DNA from: Heligmosomoides polygyrus polygyrus
Taxonomy: Eukaryota; Nematoda; Chromadorea; Rhabditida; Heligmosomidae
Direction of reading: 5' to 3'
Assembly: GCA_947396885.1 (NCBI GenBank)
Contig: OX377201.1
Span: 6,186,934-6,250,933 of the forward strand
Length of the DNA: 64,000 nt
The notes under the pieces are model-generated. The model was not told where the DNA came from and did not search any database. It worked only from the letters and a program-made list of their open reading frames with translations. Within the stretch, counting starts at the first letter, position 1. Every line of letters begins with the position of its first letter. Below are positions 12,904 to 24,690 of the stretch, piece by piece. A program made the translations under genes and the position numbers.

Positions 12904-13194
12904 CAAAGGACAAGAACAGAGGACGACGTTACTCAATCCCTTTTGGGGATGCGCCACGCATTCTACTTCTACGGGATGTTGCGGAGGCGATTTGAATACG
13001 TATTTGGCCATACAATGACTTGCGGTGGTCAGCCGATGGACAAGTCAGCACTTCATCCTTCCCAGACATGTCTGGTACCAATACACCGACCCCGGAGGGA
13101 AAGCTTGGTTAGTCGGAGCGAGAAGTCCGAACCAGGAACCTGGTATCGGGTGCAGGCGACAGTCAGCACCTCCTCCGACTGCGCTACACGCGCC
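12904..13194 (-). mobile_element. tRNA-derived SINE
   Basis: Reverse orientation, from a degenerate tail through ATGCGCCACGCATTCTACTT to the A box at CTACACGCGCCC. Confidence 0.88.
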
Positions 13195-13414
13195 CTCATT
13201 CATTCAACCTCAGTAAGATTAATTTCTCTTCTCCGTTTGACTAGGCAAAACTTAAGAATCCCTCAGAATGCTTCAAAATCTAACCGAAAGACTCACGAAC
13301 AACGAGAAGTCAGTGTTCAGACTAAATTTTCAGTTAGGTACCAAGCCTAAGTACCCTAAGTTTTGCTTATTTATATACTTTTGCTAATGCTCGAGGAAAA
13401 TTTATACTTATTCA

Positions 13415-13650
13415 TTGTCGCGTGCATCCGATACCAGGTTCCTGGTTCGGATTTCCCGCCCAGGCCAGCCAAGCCATCCATCCATCTGGGATCGGTGAAT
13501 TGGTACCAAACTTGTCGCGGAAGGGTGAGACACTGCCTTTTTCATTGGCTGGCCACCATAAGTCAGAATGGTACAGGCCAAATTCGCATTGAAGTTGCCT
13601 CCACAACATTCCGTAGAAGTAGAATGCGGTGCGCATCTTAAATAAGAATA
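13415..13650 (+). mobile_element. tRNA-derived SINE, 5'-truncated
   Basis: Begins after the A box at GTCGCGTGCATCCGATACC and continues to the 3' part; diverged around 13,520-13,580. Confidence 0.8.
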
Positions 13651-13927
13651 GTTAAAGCCGTTTTTTATGCTTTGTTTATTTGTTTATTTATTTCTCTTTT
13701 TCGCTTTAATTTCAACCTGTTATGTTGGTTGAAAGTTACCGAGTCCAATTTATGAGCATAGGATGAAGTCTTAGCGCCTCCATTTTTACCGCCAAGTTAT
13801 CCTTCTGGGATGTGTTTCAAAATGCTTTCGAAAGGTCAATTTAGACCAGATCCGTATTTCCTTCATCTGCGAACCCTTAGATCAGTCATCAGGAGCGTAG
13901 AAACGGATTTTTCTGATACTATAGGAA

Positions 13928-14210
13928 CAAAGGAAGGTGTGACTCCATTCCTTTCGGGATACGCCACGCATTACAACCCATGGGATATCGTGGAGGTGAT
14001 TTGAATGCGTGTTTGGCCTATACAATGACTTGCGGTGGCCAGCTGATGAACAAGCCAGCGCTTTATCCTTCCCAGACACGTCTGGTACCAATCCAACGAC
14101 CCCGGAGGGATGGAAGGCTTGGTTGGCCCGGGCGGGAAATCCGAACTAGGAACCTGGTATCGAGTGCTCGCGACAGCCGACAACTCCTCTGACTGCGCCA
14201 CACAGGCCCA
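13928..14210 (-). mobile_element. tRNA-derived SINE
   Basis: Reverse-orientation copy ending at GCCACACAGGCCC. The A-box side is altered (CTGACTGCGCC on plus). Confidence 0.86.
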
Positions 14211-14576
14211 TTCTACAGATACAGACTTAGTCTTTAGAAAGCCAAAATTGTCTTCTGATACAATTCTTTTGAGATGAATTAATACGTGATAAGTTACTAT
14301 TTCAAGTTTTGAAGATTCCAAAAATGTGATTGTGCAACGCCAAGCACAGCTGAGAAGCATTCATATTTCACGACGTTTTGAAGGAACAAATTACCTTCCA
14401 GTAGTATTTACACTTCTTTGCTCATTCGGAAATGACGCACTTCAGAATCAGCAGCTTACAGAAAAATCATCCGTTCAATTATACGTGAGTCATAAAACTC
14501 AATAAAAAATCAAAATAGGTGTTTATGGGTTCTTTAGTAATAAAAGGGGCTCATTTATTTGAAGCCTTGTTGTCAA

Positions 14577-14873
14577 AGGATAAAGGATAAAGGACAGCGC
14601 TACTCAGTCCCTTTTTTTGGAGATGCACCACGCATTCTACTTCTACGGGATGTCATGAAGGCGATTTTCAAGGCGGATTTGGCCATACAATGACTTGCGG
14701 TGGCCAGCCGATGAACAAGTCAGCGCTTTATCCTTCCCAGACACGTCTGGTACCAATCCAACGACCCCGGAGGGATGGAAGGCTTGGTTGGCCCGGGCGG
14801 GAAATCCGAACCAGGAACCTGGTATCGGGTGCAGGCGGCAGTTGGCGTCTCCTCCGACTGCGCTGCACGAGCC
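14577..14873 (-). mobile_element. tRNA-derived SINE with probable TSD
   Basis: Reverse-orientation copy with a doubled AAGGATA tail. Flanks TGAAGCCTTGTTGT and TGAAGCCTTATTGT agree at 13 of 14 bases, a likely target-site duplication. Confidence 0.9.
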
Positions 14874-14879
14874 TGAAGC

Positions 14880-16068
14880 CTTATTGTTAGTCGAAAGCAA
14901 CTGAAAGTGTTGCGAAATCAAAGTTCAATGACGTTTCGAAGGTCCCACATGACCACCTTCAGCAGATTGATTCTCGGAAAACATGACCGACATGTTTATT
15001 TGCTTCCGTGAATGGTGTCCGCCTAGCCTCCTCCCGCTGAAGCAACAGAGCCATTTGTTTCTCTATGACTATCTGAGGAAGCAGGCTATACCGCTTTTAG
15101 GATGAATAAGTGATTGGGTAGACGGCTAGACGTCCGTGTAGAAGAAATGGCCGTTTCTGACATATTTTTCGTCTGAACAAATGAAGACATCAAACTGCTA
15201 CGAAACTTAGCAGGTCCTTCTTAGAGGACGAAGATAAAGCTAAATGTGGGCATTATGCAATCTCTCCGTGCAATCTCTCTCTAACAGGGAAAATCTCTGA
15301 AGCGTACATCTGAACGGGGAGAGCGAGTCATATAGGGAGAATCCCAACCCTCAATTAGTATTAAAAAATTTGTTTCTTTTTTGCCACATCAATAAACCCA
15401 AGGAGTAGGTTATCCTTGAAGTTACAATAAAATACGGCGCATCACGAGTTTGGGGGGGGGTGGTCTTGTACGCCTACGATGCCACTGCCAGCAAGCGGTT
15501 CGGAGCGTAGTGGAAGTGACATTGCTTCCTGCGAGGAAGGTCGGCAGTTTGGTTCTTCTGCGCTGCAACATTTTTGCATTCCAACTGACTGGTAGAGATT
15601 TGGGGGATTCTGACGTCTATACCATTTTCAGACATTTTCTGTGCATTTTTCCAGCTGTGGTATTCAACTTGATGATGTATAAATGTTTAACATCAGTGAC
15701 ACATAGGTTCAAAGTGCATGAATCAGCACTCAAACAAGAAACGAGTTCTGTGAATTCTGCAAATTAACCTAAACGGCATAGATACACTCTTCCCTTCATC
15801 TCTGCCTGTCACCTGGAAACCAATGGTCTGCTGGAAGTTTTCTAAAACCTAACACCAGCAATGTCCGCCGATGCTCGAGTGGTAATCCACCTGCTCACGC
15901 TGAAGTTTAGCCCATCTTTAGACAAGGAACCTTCGAGGGAAGAAATCAGGCTGGCCGAATGGATGGTCAGCATAATAAAGGACTTCGAAGCACGTCAACT
16001 TGAAGCTAGCTATACTACAATTTTTACATGGCGCAGTTGAATAGTGTGTTTTAGCATGTTATTTAGTT
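14880..16068. other. no recognised gene; one dispersed repeat
   Basis: 15,290-15,620 is related in inverted orientation to 57,850-58,190 (shared GCATTCCAACTGACTGGT-type and GAGCGAGTCATATAGGGAGA blocks). The rest shows nothing I recognise. Confidence 0.4.
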
Positions 16069-16085
16069 ATCGTAGAATAAATAAA

Positions 16086-16376
16086 AGATAAGGATAAAGG
16101 ACGGCGTTATTTAATCCCCCTTGGGATGCGCCACGCATTCTACTTCTACGGAATGTCGCGGAAGCGACTTGAATGCGTATTTGGCCATACATTGACTTGC
16201 GGTGGCCAGCCGATGAACACGTCAGCGCGTTATTCTTCCCAGACAAGTCTGGTACCAATTCAACGACCCCGAAGGGATGGGAGGCTTGGTTGGCCTGGGT
16301 GGGAAATCCGAACCAGGAACCTGGTATCGGGTGCAGGCGACAGCCGGCGCCTCATCCGACTGCGCCCCACGCGCCC
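16086..16376 (-). mobile_element. tRNA-derived SINE with 17-bp TSD
   Basis: Complete 291-base copy. The flanks 16,069-16,085 and 16,377-16,393 are identical (ATCGTAGAATAAATAAA), which fixes both ends and shows retroposition. Read from the minus strand it starts GGGCGCGTGGGGCGCAGTCGG and ends GTCCTTTATCCTTATCTT. Confidence 0.95.
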
Positions 16377-16936
16377 ATCGTAGAATAAATAAATAAATAA
16401 ATTGCAGAGTAAAACCCTCGGTGACTGAAAACTATTTACCTGGTATCCCATCCGTATCGCTGAGGTTTCAACAAAATGGCAAATTCAGCCACATCATCGT
16501 TTTCTTGACAACTCCTCTCGCTCAGTGTTATAGCATTTACTTCACCCTTTATCTTCAGGCTTCTCAAAATCTTGGAAGTATTTCCTCCGCCGAACAACGT
16601 AGCGAAATCTGTTTCTTTTCGTACACCTCACCCATTCTATTGAAATCAAACATCAAAAGTCACGTTCACGAGAGGTTGAAATGCTCGTTCGGTTCAGCCG
16701 GCGGTGGTGTTGGATTAGCTATGCGGCTATTACACTCCCTCACGCAACTCTGCAAAAAATGAGCCGCACCTCGTTAACGGTAAAGGAGAATGGAGGCGTG
16801 AGAGCGCTCTCATATGCGACTCTCCTTCGTGTTCGGTGCAGTGTCACCGCCGTTTTTGCTGTTTTCAAACCTTTTTATTCTATACTTCTACAAATGGAAG
16901 TCTTTGTATGCATCGTTTGATTAAGAACAGCAACGA

Positions 16937-17795
16937 AGTTTATTTATTATTTATACATTTATTTATATTTATTTATTTATTTATTTATTTATTTATTGAG
17001 GCATAGATGAAAGTCTAGCGTAAACAGCGTTAAAAACAACAACAAACCATCAGTTACACGGATATATAACATAAATCAAGCAGCGCAACATCAATAATAT
17101 CAGTCATCAAAAAATTCGCGGATTACCCAACAAACCTTCTACACGCTTGAGCAGACAGTATCGTCAAATCATCATACTTGCCAAGCAACAAGTTGAATTC
17201 CTTAAAAAAAATCCTGTAGGTTAGGAAGTCTGACCTGACTCGTGATTTAGCGACAGAGAGCCGAAGTTTGAGCTTTCCTCTTACCGATTTCGTCGACGAC
17301 CCATCAACAAAATCATCTGGATTGATTGATAGCTTCTTGGCCAGAATTTTGTACATCATGATAACACCATTTTTCTTCTTTTGCTTAGAGATGGGAGACC
17401 AAAAAGCGCAGACCGTTGAGAACCATTGGGAATCGAACTGTAATCCACAGAGAAACATCTCATCATAAGTTTCGCGGTGAAGCTGTTTTGGATGCTTTCC
17501 AAGAGATCAATATCCCTCTTCTTAGTGGGATTGAACACGGTTGACCCGGTTTCCACGATAGGTCGTACATAGGTTTTAAAGGGCTTTATGTACACCTCTG
17601 GAAGCCTGCATTTCAGAACTCTGAAGAGGTTATAAATGCGAAAACTGGCTTTTTTCACCAAGAGTCTGCAGTGTTTTGAAAAACATAGGTCACTCGTTAT
17701 AACAAAACCCAAATCCCGAACTTCGTCAACTTTTTCTAAGGCCTGACCATTAATCCTGTACGTTGGTGAATGAGTGTGATTTTTAGAAGTTCTCT
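16937..17795 (-). pseudogene. CR1-like LINE 3' end, minus copy
   Basis: The minus strand carries the C-terminal reverse-transcriptase region: YRINGQALEKVDEVRDLGFV, then RPIVETGSTVFNPTKKRDID, then a second piece with RVRSDFLTYR and EFNLLLGKYDDL. A frame break separates the two parts. The 3' end is a run of TTTA units on plus, typical of CR1-like tails. 5'-truncated. Confidence 0.8.
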
Positions 17796-17929
17796 ATAGG
17801 CTCAGTAAGTCTCTCTGATAAGATACAAGAAACACAAAAATGGCTTCAGGTGCATATGAGGGGTACTTAGATTCATCATACCGCGTGGTCAGGAACGTTT
17901 TGTTCGCTTTCGTCTTCCTTCACTGGAAA

Positions 17930-18330
17930 ATAGGAGGTCATGATGTACAACATACTTTCTGGTAAGGTGTCCATCGACTCAATTATCCTTTTTGGTGGTG
18001 TACTGACGAGGACCGTTAGAGAAAAGCTTAAGCTTCGAGCTCCGGTTGCTAAATCACGAATAAGATCTGACTTTCTGACCTACAGGATTCTCAAGGAATT
18101 CAGTTTGTTGACTGGGAAGTATGATGACCTGGAAAAGCTCTCTATGAAGCATGTAAAGTCCTATTGCTGGTTGAACTCTAGGAATATGACACAGCGATTT
18201 CCCTGTTTTACGGTTGCGTAATTGTCACTACTATTCCTATTTTTAGATAGACGTTCGCTTGTTTGCTCTCTTTGTATTGCTTTGTTCGTTTACGCTAGAC
18301 TGTGATCTATGCCTTGAAATAAATAAATAA
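17930..18330 (+). pseudogene. CR1-like LINE 3' end, plus copy
   Basis: Encodes REKLKLRAPVAKSRIRSDFL, TYRILKEFSLLTGKYDDLEK, homologous to the minus copy just to the left, and ends GAAATAAATAAATAAA. The two copies point away from each other. 5'-truncated fragment. Confidence 0.8.
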
Positions 18331-18678
18331 ACACGTACAATCTCAGAACTGATTAGTATTAAGTTGGTCAGAAAGTCTTGAGCCGATTTTTTAGGATTTT
18401 AGAGGTCCCTATTTTTGATCGGTAGCTATGGTTTGCCATGTAGTAGTGTAGATCGTTCTCGAAACTTCCGCGTGATTACTACGTGTAATATAACCACACT
18501 GCCTTCATTAACTTTAATCACAATTATAATTAATTCCACGACAGCGTTCAAATTTTTTAGGAGCTGGATTGGGACATGCTTTCCAACCCACCCTATTCCC
18601 GTAAAAATTTACCCTCTGACCGCCATTTAGGCCTAGTGCAGTCGGAGAACTTCCCATAGCCCATAACCCTACGTCTGA

Positions 18679-18949
18679 TCACCTGTATCACCTGTCATCT
18701 CGTTGACCATCGAATTGCTCGAGCGGGCGCCAGTAGCGTCTTCAATTGTCCCTGTCGCGTGCCAGAGTGCTCCAATGGATCTTCCTTCCTCGAGGTAGGG
18801 ACACGAAGAGCGTCATGTCGTTCGTTCAGAGCTGTCACGAAGAAGTCCGACCAACGCGTTGGTGGGCGTCCTGGTGTTCTCTTGACATCACGCGGACTCC
18901 AGTCGGTAACGGCTCTCCCCCAGCGGGTCCGACCCACATAATCTTCGAC
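18679..18949 (-). pseudogene. RTE LINE 3' fragment with 8-bp TSD
   Basis: Minus-strand translation includes [35 protein letters not shown] and RHDALRVP, the C-terminus of the RTE protein seen whole at 34,010-34,717. ACGTCTGA flanks both sides (18,671-18,678 and 18,950-18,957). Severely 5'-truncated. Confidence 0.85.
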
Positions 18950-18959
18950 ACGTCTGAAA

Positions 18960-19667
18960 AGTTTCCAAATGTTAAATCGGTAGATATGGTGCTTATATTG
19001 GATCCGATCAAAAATCTTCTGATTGGAAATGAATGCTTTGGCTAATGCTAATTTCGCAGGCCGCGGATTTTTAAATGAATCGGATACGATCAATTTCGCC
19101 AGCCTTCGTTTTTTAGACGATTCGGAATCGGGATATCTGAATCGAGAGTCAGAAATTTTTAATCGGATCCCGTGCATAATGCTACTAACATTTGGCTACT
19201 GATAGATCTCATGATCTGATTAGAAGCTGTCTTATTGAAGTGTTCCTAACTTTGTTCGAGCTTAAGTAGGATGATCCTATTACATATTTTGTAAACAATC
19301 AAACACCAGAGGCAGTCGAAGTAAGCTTTCTTACGGAAAGACACGTTCCTCCGTTAAGCAGCACTTTTTTGTAAACCGAGCGGGTTCTGAGTACGTACGT
19401 CTAAGCAAGAACAATCTACTACCTATTTCGGTCCCCGCTTTTAGGAATATTCGTTAGGAAAATGCTCCGACTGGAGTCTACTGATTCTCGCAGTGCCTGA
19501 TTCTCTCCTCTCGTCTCTTATCAGTTCACGTGTTGTTTATTAACCGGTTTTGGTTGTGTTGTTGCTCCAGTTGTGGTGGTGTGTTGTGTGTGTCCTTTAT
19601 TTTTATTTTTAGCCTTCGTTCACATGGGTATCCATGTAATAAATATCAATATCAACTCTAGCAATAG
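18960..19667. other. no recognised gene
   Basis: AT-moderate DNA without recognisable coding or repeat signature. Confidence 0.35.
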
Positions 19668-19955
19668 GCACAGTAGAGCGCGGTCGGTAGAGGTGCCGGC
19701 GGCGCGGGCACCCGACACCAGGCTCTTGGTTCGGACTTTCCGTCCAGGCTTACCAAGCAATCCTTCCTCGGGGCCACGGAATTGATACCAGACTTCTCGA
19801 AGAGGGAATAAGCACTAGCTTACTCATCGACAGACTACCGTAAGTTATTGTGCAGGCCAAATACTCGTTCAGGTTGCCTCAACGATTCCCGTCGAAGTAG
19901 AAAGCGCGGCTCATACTAAAAGAGATTGATTAATTCCCTCTTTAATCCTTTTTTA
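19668..19955 (+). mobile_element. tRNA-derived SINE, diverged
   Basis: AGAGCGCGGTCGG (A box), CTTGGTTCGGACTTTCC (B box) and the CCAAATACTCGTTCAGG block are retained. Confidence 0.78.
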
Positions 19956-20811
19956 CCTAACATCCCGCTGTAGGTATTCCTTCTCGGTCTATGTATCTAG
20001 CTGTAAGATTTGTCCTGTTACCATAATCATATAAGAGAATCCTGCCTGCATTTTCCCTTAGAAACAGTCGTAAGAAGGATGGAAAGCTGCTTAAGACATC
20101 ATGTTTCTACAAGATCCTAACTTACAACACAGCTTTAAGGACTTATCCTAATCGGAGGGAGCATACAGTGATTTGCGTCTCCATTTTCTCTCCTGAGTTC
20201 CTATGAGAAGATTAACTGCTGTCCTATGATGAGAGGATTTTGATCTAATTTTAGTGGATGTGGTTGTGTGGCACAGGATGGATGACCTACGCAATTGGCA
20301 TTGTACGGATGCCCCTCTCGACTAGGATAGGTTCCAGCTTGTATTTCCTTATGCATACTCTGTTCAGAAGCCCAGCGAAACAGAACAACATCTCAGAGTA
20401 CGGTCAATGGCGATCATATTCATAGACTACTCATGCATAGTTGACGACGAGCTCTGAAGCAAAACACTTTGCCTCGACTGCTCAGCCACCTCCGCCCCAA
20501 TGGCGCACTGACGACTTCATCGCCTCCTCCGTTTTGCATATTACGTGTCTTTCCGTATATTCATTCTCGCTCTCGTCAGAGCTTCTTCGTCTAATCCATC
20601 GCATTTCAGTCAATGAGTTCCTCTTTGAAGTGATGATCCTGCACATAACGTTTCTGCGGAAATTCGTCGCCATTCGTCGTAAAAACGAGTATGTTTATGA
20701 TCTTTCTTTCACTACCTACTCTCGACAAATTACTTCATGTTACTAAGTTCGATCACTCGCTTGAAGTATCTTTCAAGAAGAATCTCCTAACTGACATTGA
20801 GCTTTTGCGGT
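19956..20811. other. no recognised gene
   Basis: An open stretch at 20,441-20,746 matches nothing known to me and lacks supporting splice or start context. Confidence 0.3.
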
Positions 20812-21022
20812 GGAATTTTTACAGGATGTAGGGTCCCGTGTGGGGACTGCAAAACCATAGTTTGTTTTTTTGGAATGCTCTTCTGTGGTCGAAAAAAGGC
20901 GCGTGAAGACGTGAGCGCGAAGTTCACCACGCCTTGACGCCTCACACCGGATATGGTCGGTTGGCGTAGTGGTAGTGTTGTAGCTTCACAAAAGCAGGGT
21001 CGTGGGTTTGATTCCCCTTGTG
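20812..21022 (+). repeat. tRNA-like dispersed repeat, plus copy
   Basis: Contains GTTGGCGTAGTGGTAGTG (A-box-like) and GTGGGTTTGATTCCCC (B-box-like) at 20,958-21,018, preceded by a block with GGTGGAATTTTTACA. The inverted copy is at 22,240-22,472. Confidence 0.7.
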
Positions 21023-21060
21023 CTGCTGTTTTTGCATTTTGCGGTTTATTTTCTTACCAG

Positions 21061-21325
21061 CGTCCGTCGCCGGCTTCGCCGGCGCCGTACGCCGGACGTG
21101 CGGGCCACGCCAGGCTTGCCGGCTTCGCCGGCTTCGGGTATGGCGGGCCACGCTGGAAACGTAGCCGAAACCTAGCTGGGGATGCTTCCTCAGCCAGCGT
21201 CCGTCGCCGGCTTCGCCGGCGCAGTACGCTGGGCGTGCGGGCCACGCCAGGCTTCGCCGGCTTCGGATATGGCGGGCCACGCTGGGAACGTAGTAGCCCA
21301 AACCTAGCTGGGGATGCTTCCTCAG
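21061..21325. repeat. GC-rich direct repeat, 2 units of about 137 bp
   Basis: CGTCCGTCGCCGGCTTCGCC begins at 21,061 and again at 21,198; each unit ends near GCTGGGGATGCTTCCTCAG. Internally rich in GCCGGCTTCGCCGGC palindromes. Confidence 0.85.
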
Positions 21326-21496
21326 GCGAAAGTGAAGGAGAAATGAAGTGTAATGGTGGATAAACCCGTACGAAGCGCAAATGTACGCCCAACAGATACG
21401 CGTTTGGGAACCTCATCGACTGTTGTTTGATTTGCACCGCTCTGGCAGTTTCAACATGTCTGCGGTTCATGCGTCGTAAACAGTAAACACCCCGTT

Positions 21497-21915
21497 CGCC
21501 GCGGCCTGGGAAGCGCGGCAGGCTTCGGACAGCGCGACGAGCGTTTTACAGCGCAGAGGGCTTCAGAATGACAGTAATGATAATGATAATGATGATAATG
21601 ATGGCTCCTTAAACACCGTAGATACGGTGAACCGATCAACAACTTCCGTCAACATCTCATTTGTCGTCAGCAGGTCTCACCCACTGTCGCCGCGGGACTC
21701 GGACAGCGCGGCGAGCCTCGGACAGCGCGGCGAGCCTCTCACAGCGCAGTGGGCTTCAGAATGATAGTAATGATAATGATAAAGATGATAATGATGACTC
21801 GGTAAGCACCTTAGATGCGATGAACCGATCAACATCTTTCGTCAACAGCTAATATGTCGTGAGCAGGGCTGAACCGCTGTCGCCGCGGGCCTCGGACAGC
21901 GCGGCGAAGCTTCAG
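21497..21915. repeat. tandem repeat, about 192-bp unit, 2.2 copies
   Basis: CGCCGCGG starts units at 21,497, 21,688 and 21,881. Each full unit contains GGACAGCGCG motifs, an ATAATGATGATAATGATG microsatellite and GATGAACCGATCAAC-type sequence. Confidence 0.85.
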
Positions 21916-22239
21916 ACATGACTCATGCCTCTCCCGATTATATATAGTAAGATATATAAAGTAAGATGACAGGTTAGAGAAGGTGTGACTAAGTGAGGAT
22001 GGTGAGGGCGGATGCACCAAATCCCTTCAAACTTTGTGCGTGGGGGTTGTTTGGGGTGCTGATCACGAATCGTGCATCAGTTTTTGACTTGCTTAATCTG
22101 GACGTCGCAAAGTCTCACCCTTCCACTTTCAAAGAGCTCGAAGAACGTAAACGACATTTGCTGCCATGTTTTTCTTCAAAAATGTGTTGGAAATGGGGAT
22201 AGAGGGCCCCACTGACGATAAATCGCAAATTGCAAAAAC

Positions 22240-22472
22240 ACCAGTGCAAGGGGGAATCAAACCCATGACCATGCTCCTGTGAAGCTACAACACTACCACT
22301 ACGCCAACTGATCATATCGGCATGGGTGGCAGCAGGGCGTCATGAACTTCGCGCTCATGCGTCCACACGTTTTTTTCGACCACAGAAGAGCACTCCGAGA
22401 AAAAGTAACTAGGGTTTTGGGCTCTCCACACGGGACCTCACATCTTGTAAAAATTCCACCGCAAAAGCCCAC
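22240..22472 (-). repeat. tRNA-like dispersed repeat, minus copy
   Basis: Inverted copy of 20,812-21,022, with A-box-like and B-box-like motifs readable on the minus strand. Confidence 0.7.
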
Positions 22473-22511
22473 CGCCAGTTTGGAGGCTCTCCTTGTCAAG
22501 GACTTGTCTAC

Positions 22512-23942
22512 CAGGGGTGCACATTTAACGGTTAACGATTTAACGGATTTAACGAATTAACGGCATTTTTCGTTAAAATTTGGCTTAACGACTTAACGGA
22601 AATTTTTAGAAATTTAACGGAATTTTTAACGGACTTTTTTTCTCAGTGAGTTTATCACATTTGTCCTTATCTTCACTAATGTGGCAGGTCTCATCCTCCC
22701 TATTAGGACTGTTCCTTAAAAAACTATTGAAATCAGCAAGAATATTATAATGTTTCCATGAATTTTGAATGTAAAAAAATTAAATGCATTTCGGGGCGCA
22801 GTTTGAGGAGATGCCGGCTGTCGCGTGCCCCGATACCAGGTTCCTGGTTCGGATTTCCCGCCCAGGCCAACCAAGCCTTCCATTCGTCCGGGGTGAATTG
22901 GTACCAGACTTGTCTTTTGTTCATCGGCTGGTCACCGCAAGTCATTGTATGCCCAGATACGCATTCAACCCGCCTCCACATCCCGTAGAAGTAGAATGCG
23001 TGGCGGGGATAGTGATTGAGTAATGCCGCCCTTTCTCCTTCTAACCTTTGATGCATTTTGGACCTAGAAGTTTTTCGCCGGGCCCACAAGCACGCCAACG
23101 AATCCACAAAGATACTGGTCTAACCTCCTCGTAAGATATGCCTATCCTCACCTGGCGTTGCTTATCACAGAATAATTTTGCCCGCCACCTGGAACAGCCC
23201 TGACGGAAAGAATGTTTTCGCTCGCTGGACATATTTTAAACGATTTAAGAAAACGCTAATAACAAAAATTAGGAAAGCTACTTCTCCTGAACGTTAACAC
23301 GTTGACGACGTAGCACACCTTTTCTGCAGTGTAGGACCGTGTAACACGATGTCGTGTCACGGTCTCCAGGTTGCAAAAAAATGGATTGGTCCCACACACC
23401 GGGCACTCGAAAATCGTGCCTTCGACAACGTGTTCACATTCCACTGATAGGCTTTTAATTGTACCTTTATTAAATCATTTGTAATTAATGGGGTGATGTC
23501 CGCGTCGAGATTGTACACGCTCGTAGAACAGTCACTCGAAACGGTTTTGCAAAAAACTAAGAGATGGGAGCTCCGGGTTTTGCCTGATCGCACATTTTAA
23601 GATGCCTTATCGGTGAGCATCTTGCATGGTAATTCCATACCTCTCTTATTCCACCCCTATAGATAATTTGATACTGAAGGCTTATTTATTTTTATGTGCT
23701 TGATGATGATGAACTGTTATTTTACATTGCAAAGGTACACTCCATTCCTTGAACTTCAGCTGTTGACCTCTTGAAGTTGAAACGTATAAGGTTTTCCTTG
23801 ATTTTTTCACTTAAAAGAAGGGTTCGCAGCTAAATGTTCTTTTTAACGAAATTTAACGATTTACCGGAAATTTAACGAAAATTTTCCGTTAAAAATTTTC
23901 GTTAAAAAAAATTTAACGCATAGAAATTTGTGTGCACCCATG
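22512..23942. mobile_element. non-autonomous hAT-like element with 8-bp TSD
   Basis: Ends CAGGGGTGCACA and TGTGCACCCATG are inverted repeats; TTGTCTAC is duplicated exactly at 22,504-22,511 and 23,943-23,950. Both subterminal regions are packed with TTTAACG/CGTTAAA motifs. No transposase; a SINE sits inside (22,795-23,040). 8-bp TSD and CAGnGGTG-type ends suit the hAT superfamily. Confidence 0.88.
22795..23040 (+). mobile_element. tRNA-derived SINE nested in hAT-like element
   Basis: Starts GGGCGCAGTTTGAGGAG with a damaged A box; B box CTGGTTCGGATTTCC intact; a small deletion in the centre. Confidence 0.85.
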
Positions 23943-24045
23943 TTGTCTACGCTGTATGAGTAATGCCCATAGTTTAACAGAGATGTAAAGGGTTTCTCAA
24001 GTTCTCAAGACCACATCCTTCTGAACGGCTGACTATATATAAAGT

Positions 24046-24245
<200 letters not shown>

Positions 24246-24255
24246 TTTCGTCCTT

Positions 24256-24690
24256 CCGTCCATCCATAACTGGTGTGGGGGCACTACGTCTTGGCGATAC
24301 TCAACGATTGATGGCGATCCGAAACTTCAGTCCTGGAGGTAATCGAGGTCGCTGAACACAAATCTGAAGTTGAATTTTTGAAGTATCGATCGTCATCAAT
24401 CGATATTGACCAAATCACCGGTTTTCTGTGGATGTCGTTCAAGCGGCCCAAACATCAGCCCTGGGATAATCGAGGTCGCTGAAAACGAATCTGGAGTTTC
24501 GTTTTTGAAGCATCGATCGCCATCAATCGATATTGACTAAATCATCGATTTTCTGTGGATGCCGTTCAAGCGGTCCAGAACTTTAGCCACGGAGATAGTC
24601 GAGGTCGCTGAACACAAATCTGACGTTGGTTTTTCAAGTATCGATCGCCGTCAATCGATATTCAGCAAATTATCGATTTTTTGTAGATGT
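24256..24690. repeat. tandem repeat, about 127-bp unit, 3 copies
   Basis: AATCGAGGTCGCTGAA recurs at 24,341, 24,468 and (AGTCGAGG) 24,597; each unit also has ATCAATCGATATTGA-type palindromes and TTCTGTGGATGTCGTTCAAG. Confidence 0.88.

Noticed and set aside
20942..21470. Repetitive GFAGFGYGGPRW-type open frames
   Set aside because: They reflect the doubled 137-bp GC-rich repeat and are open on both strands.
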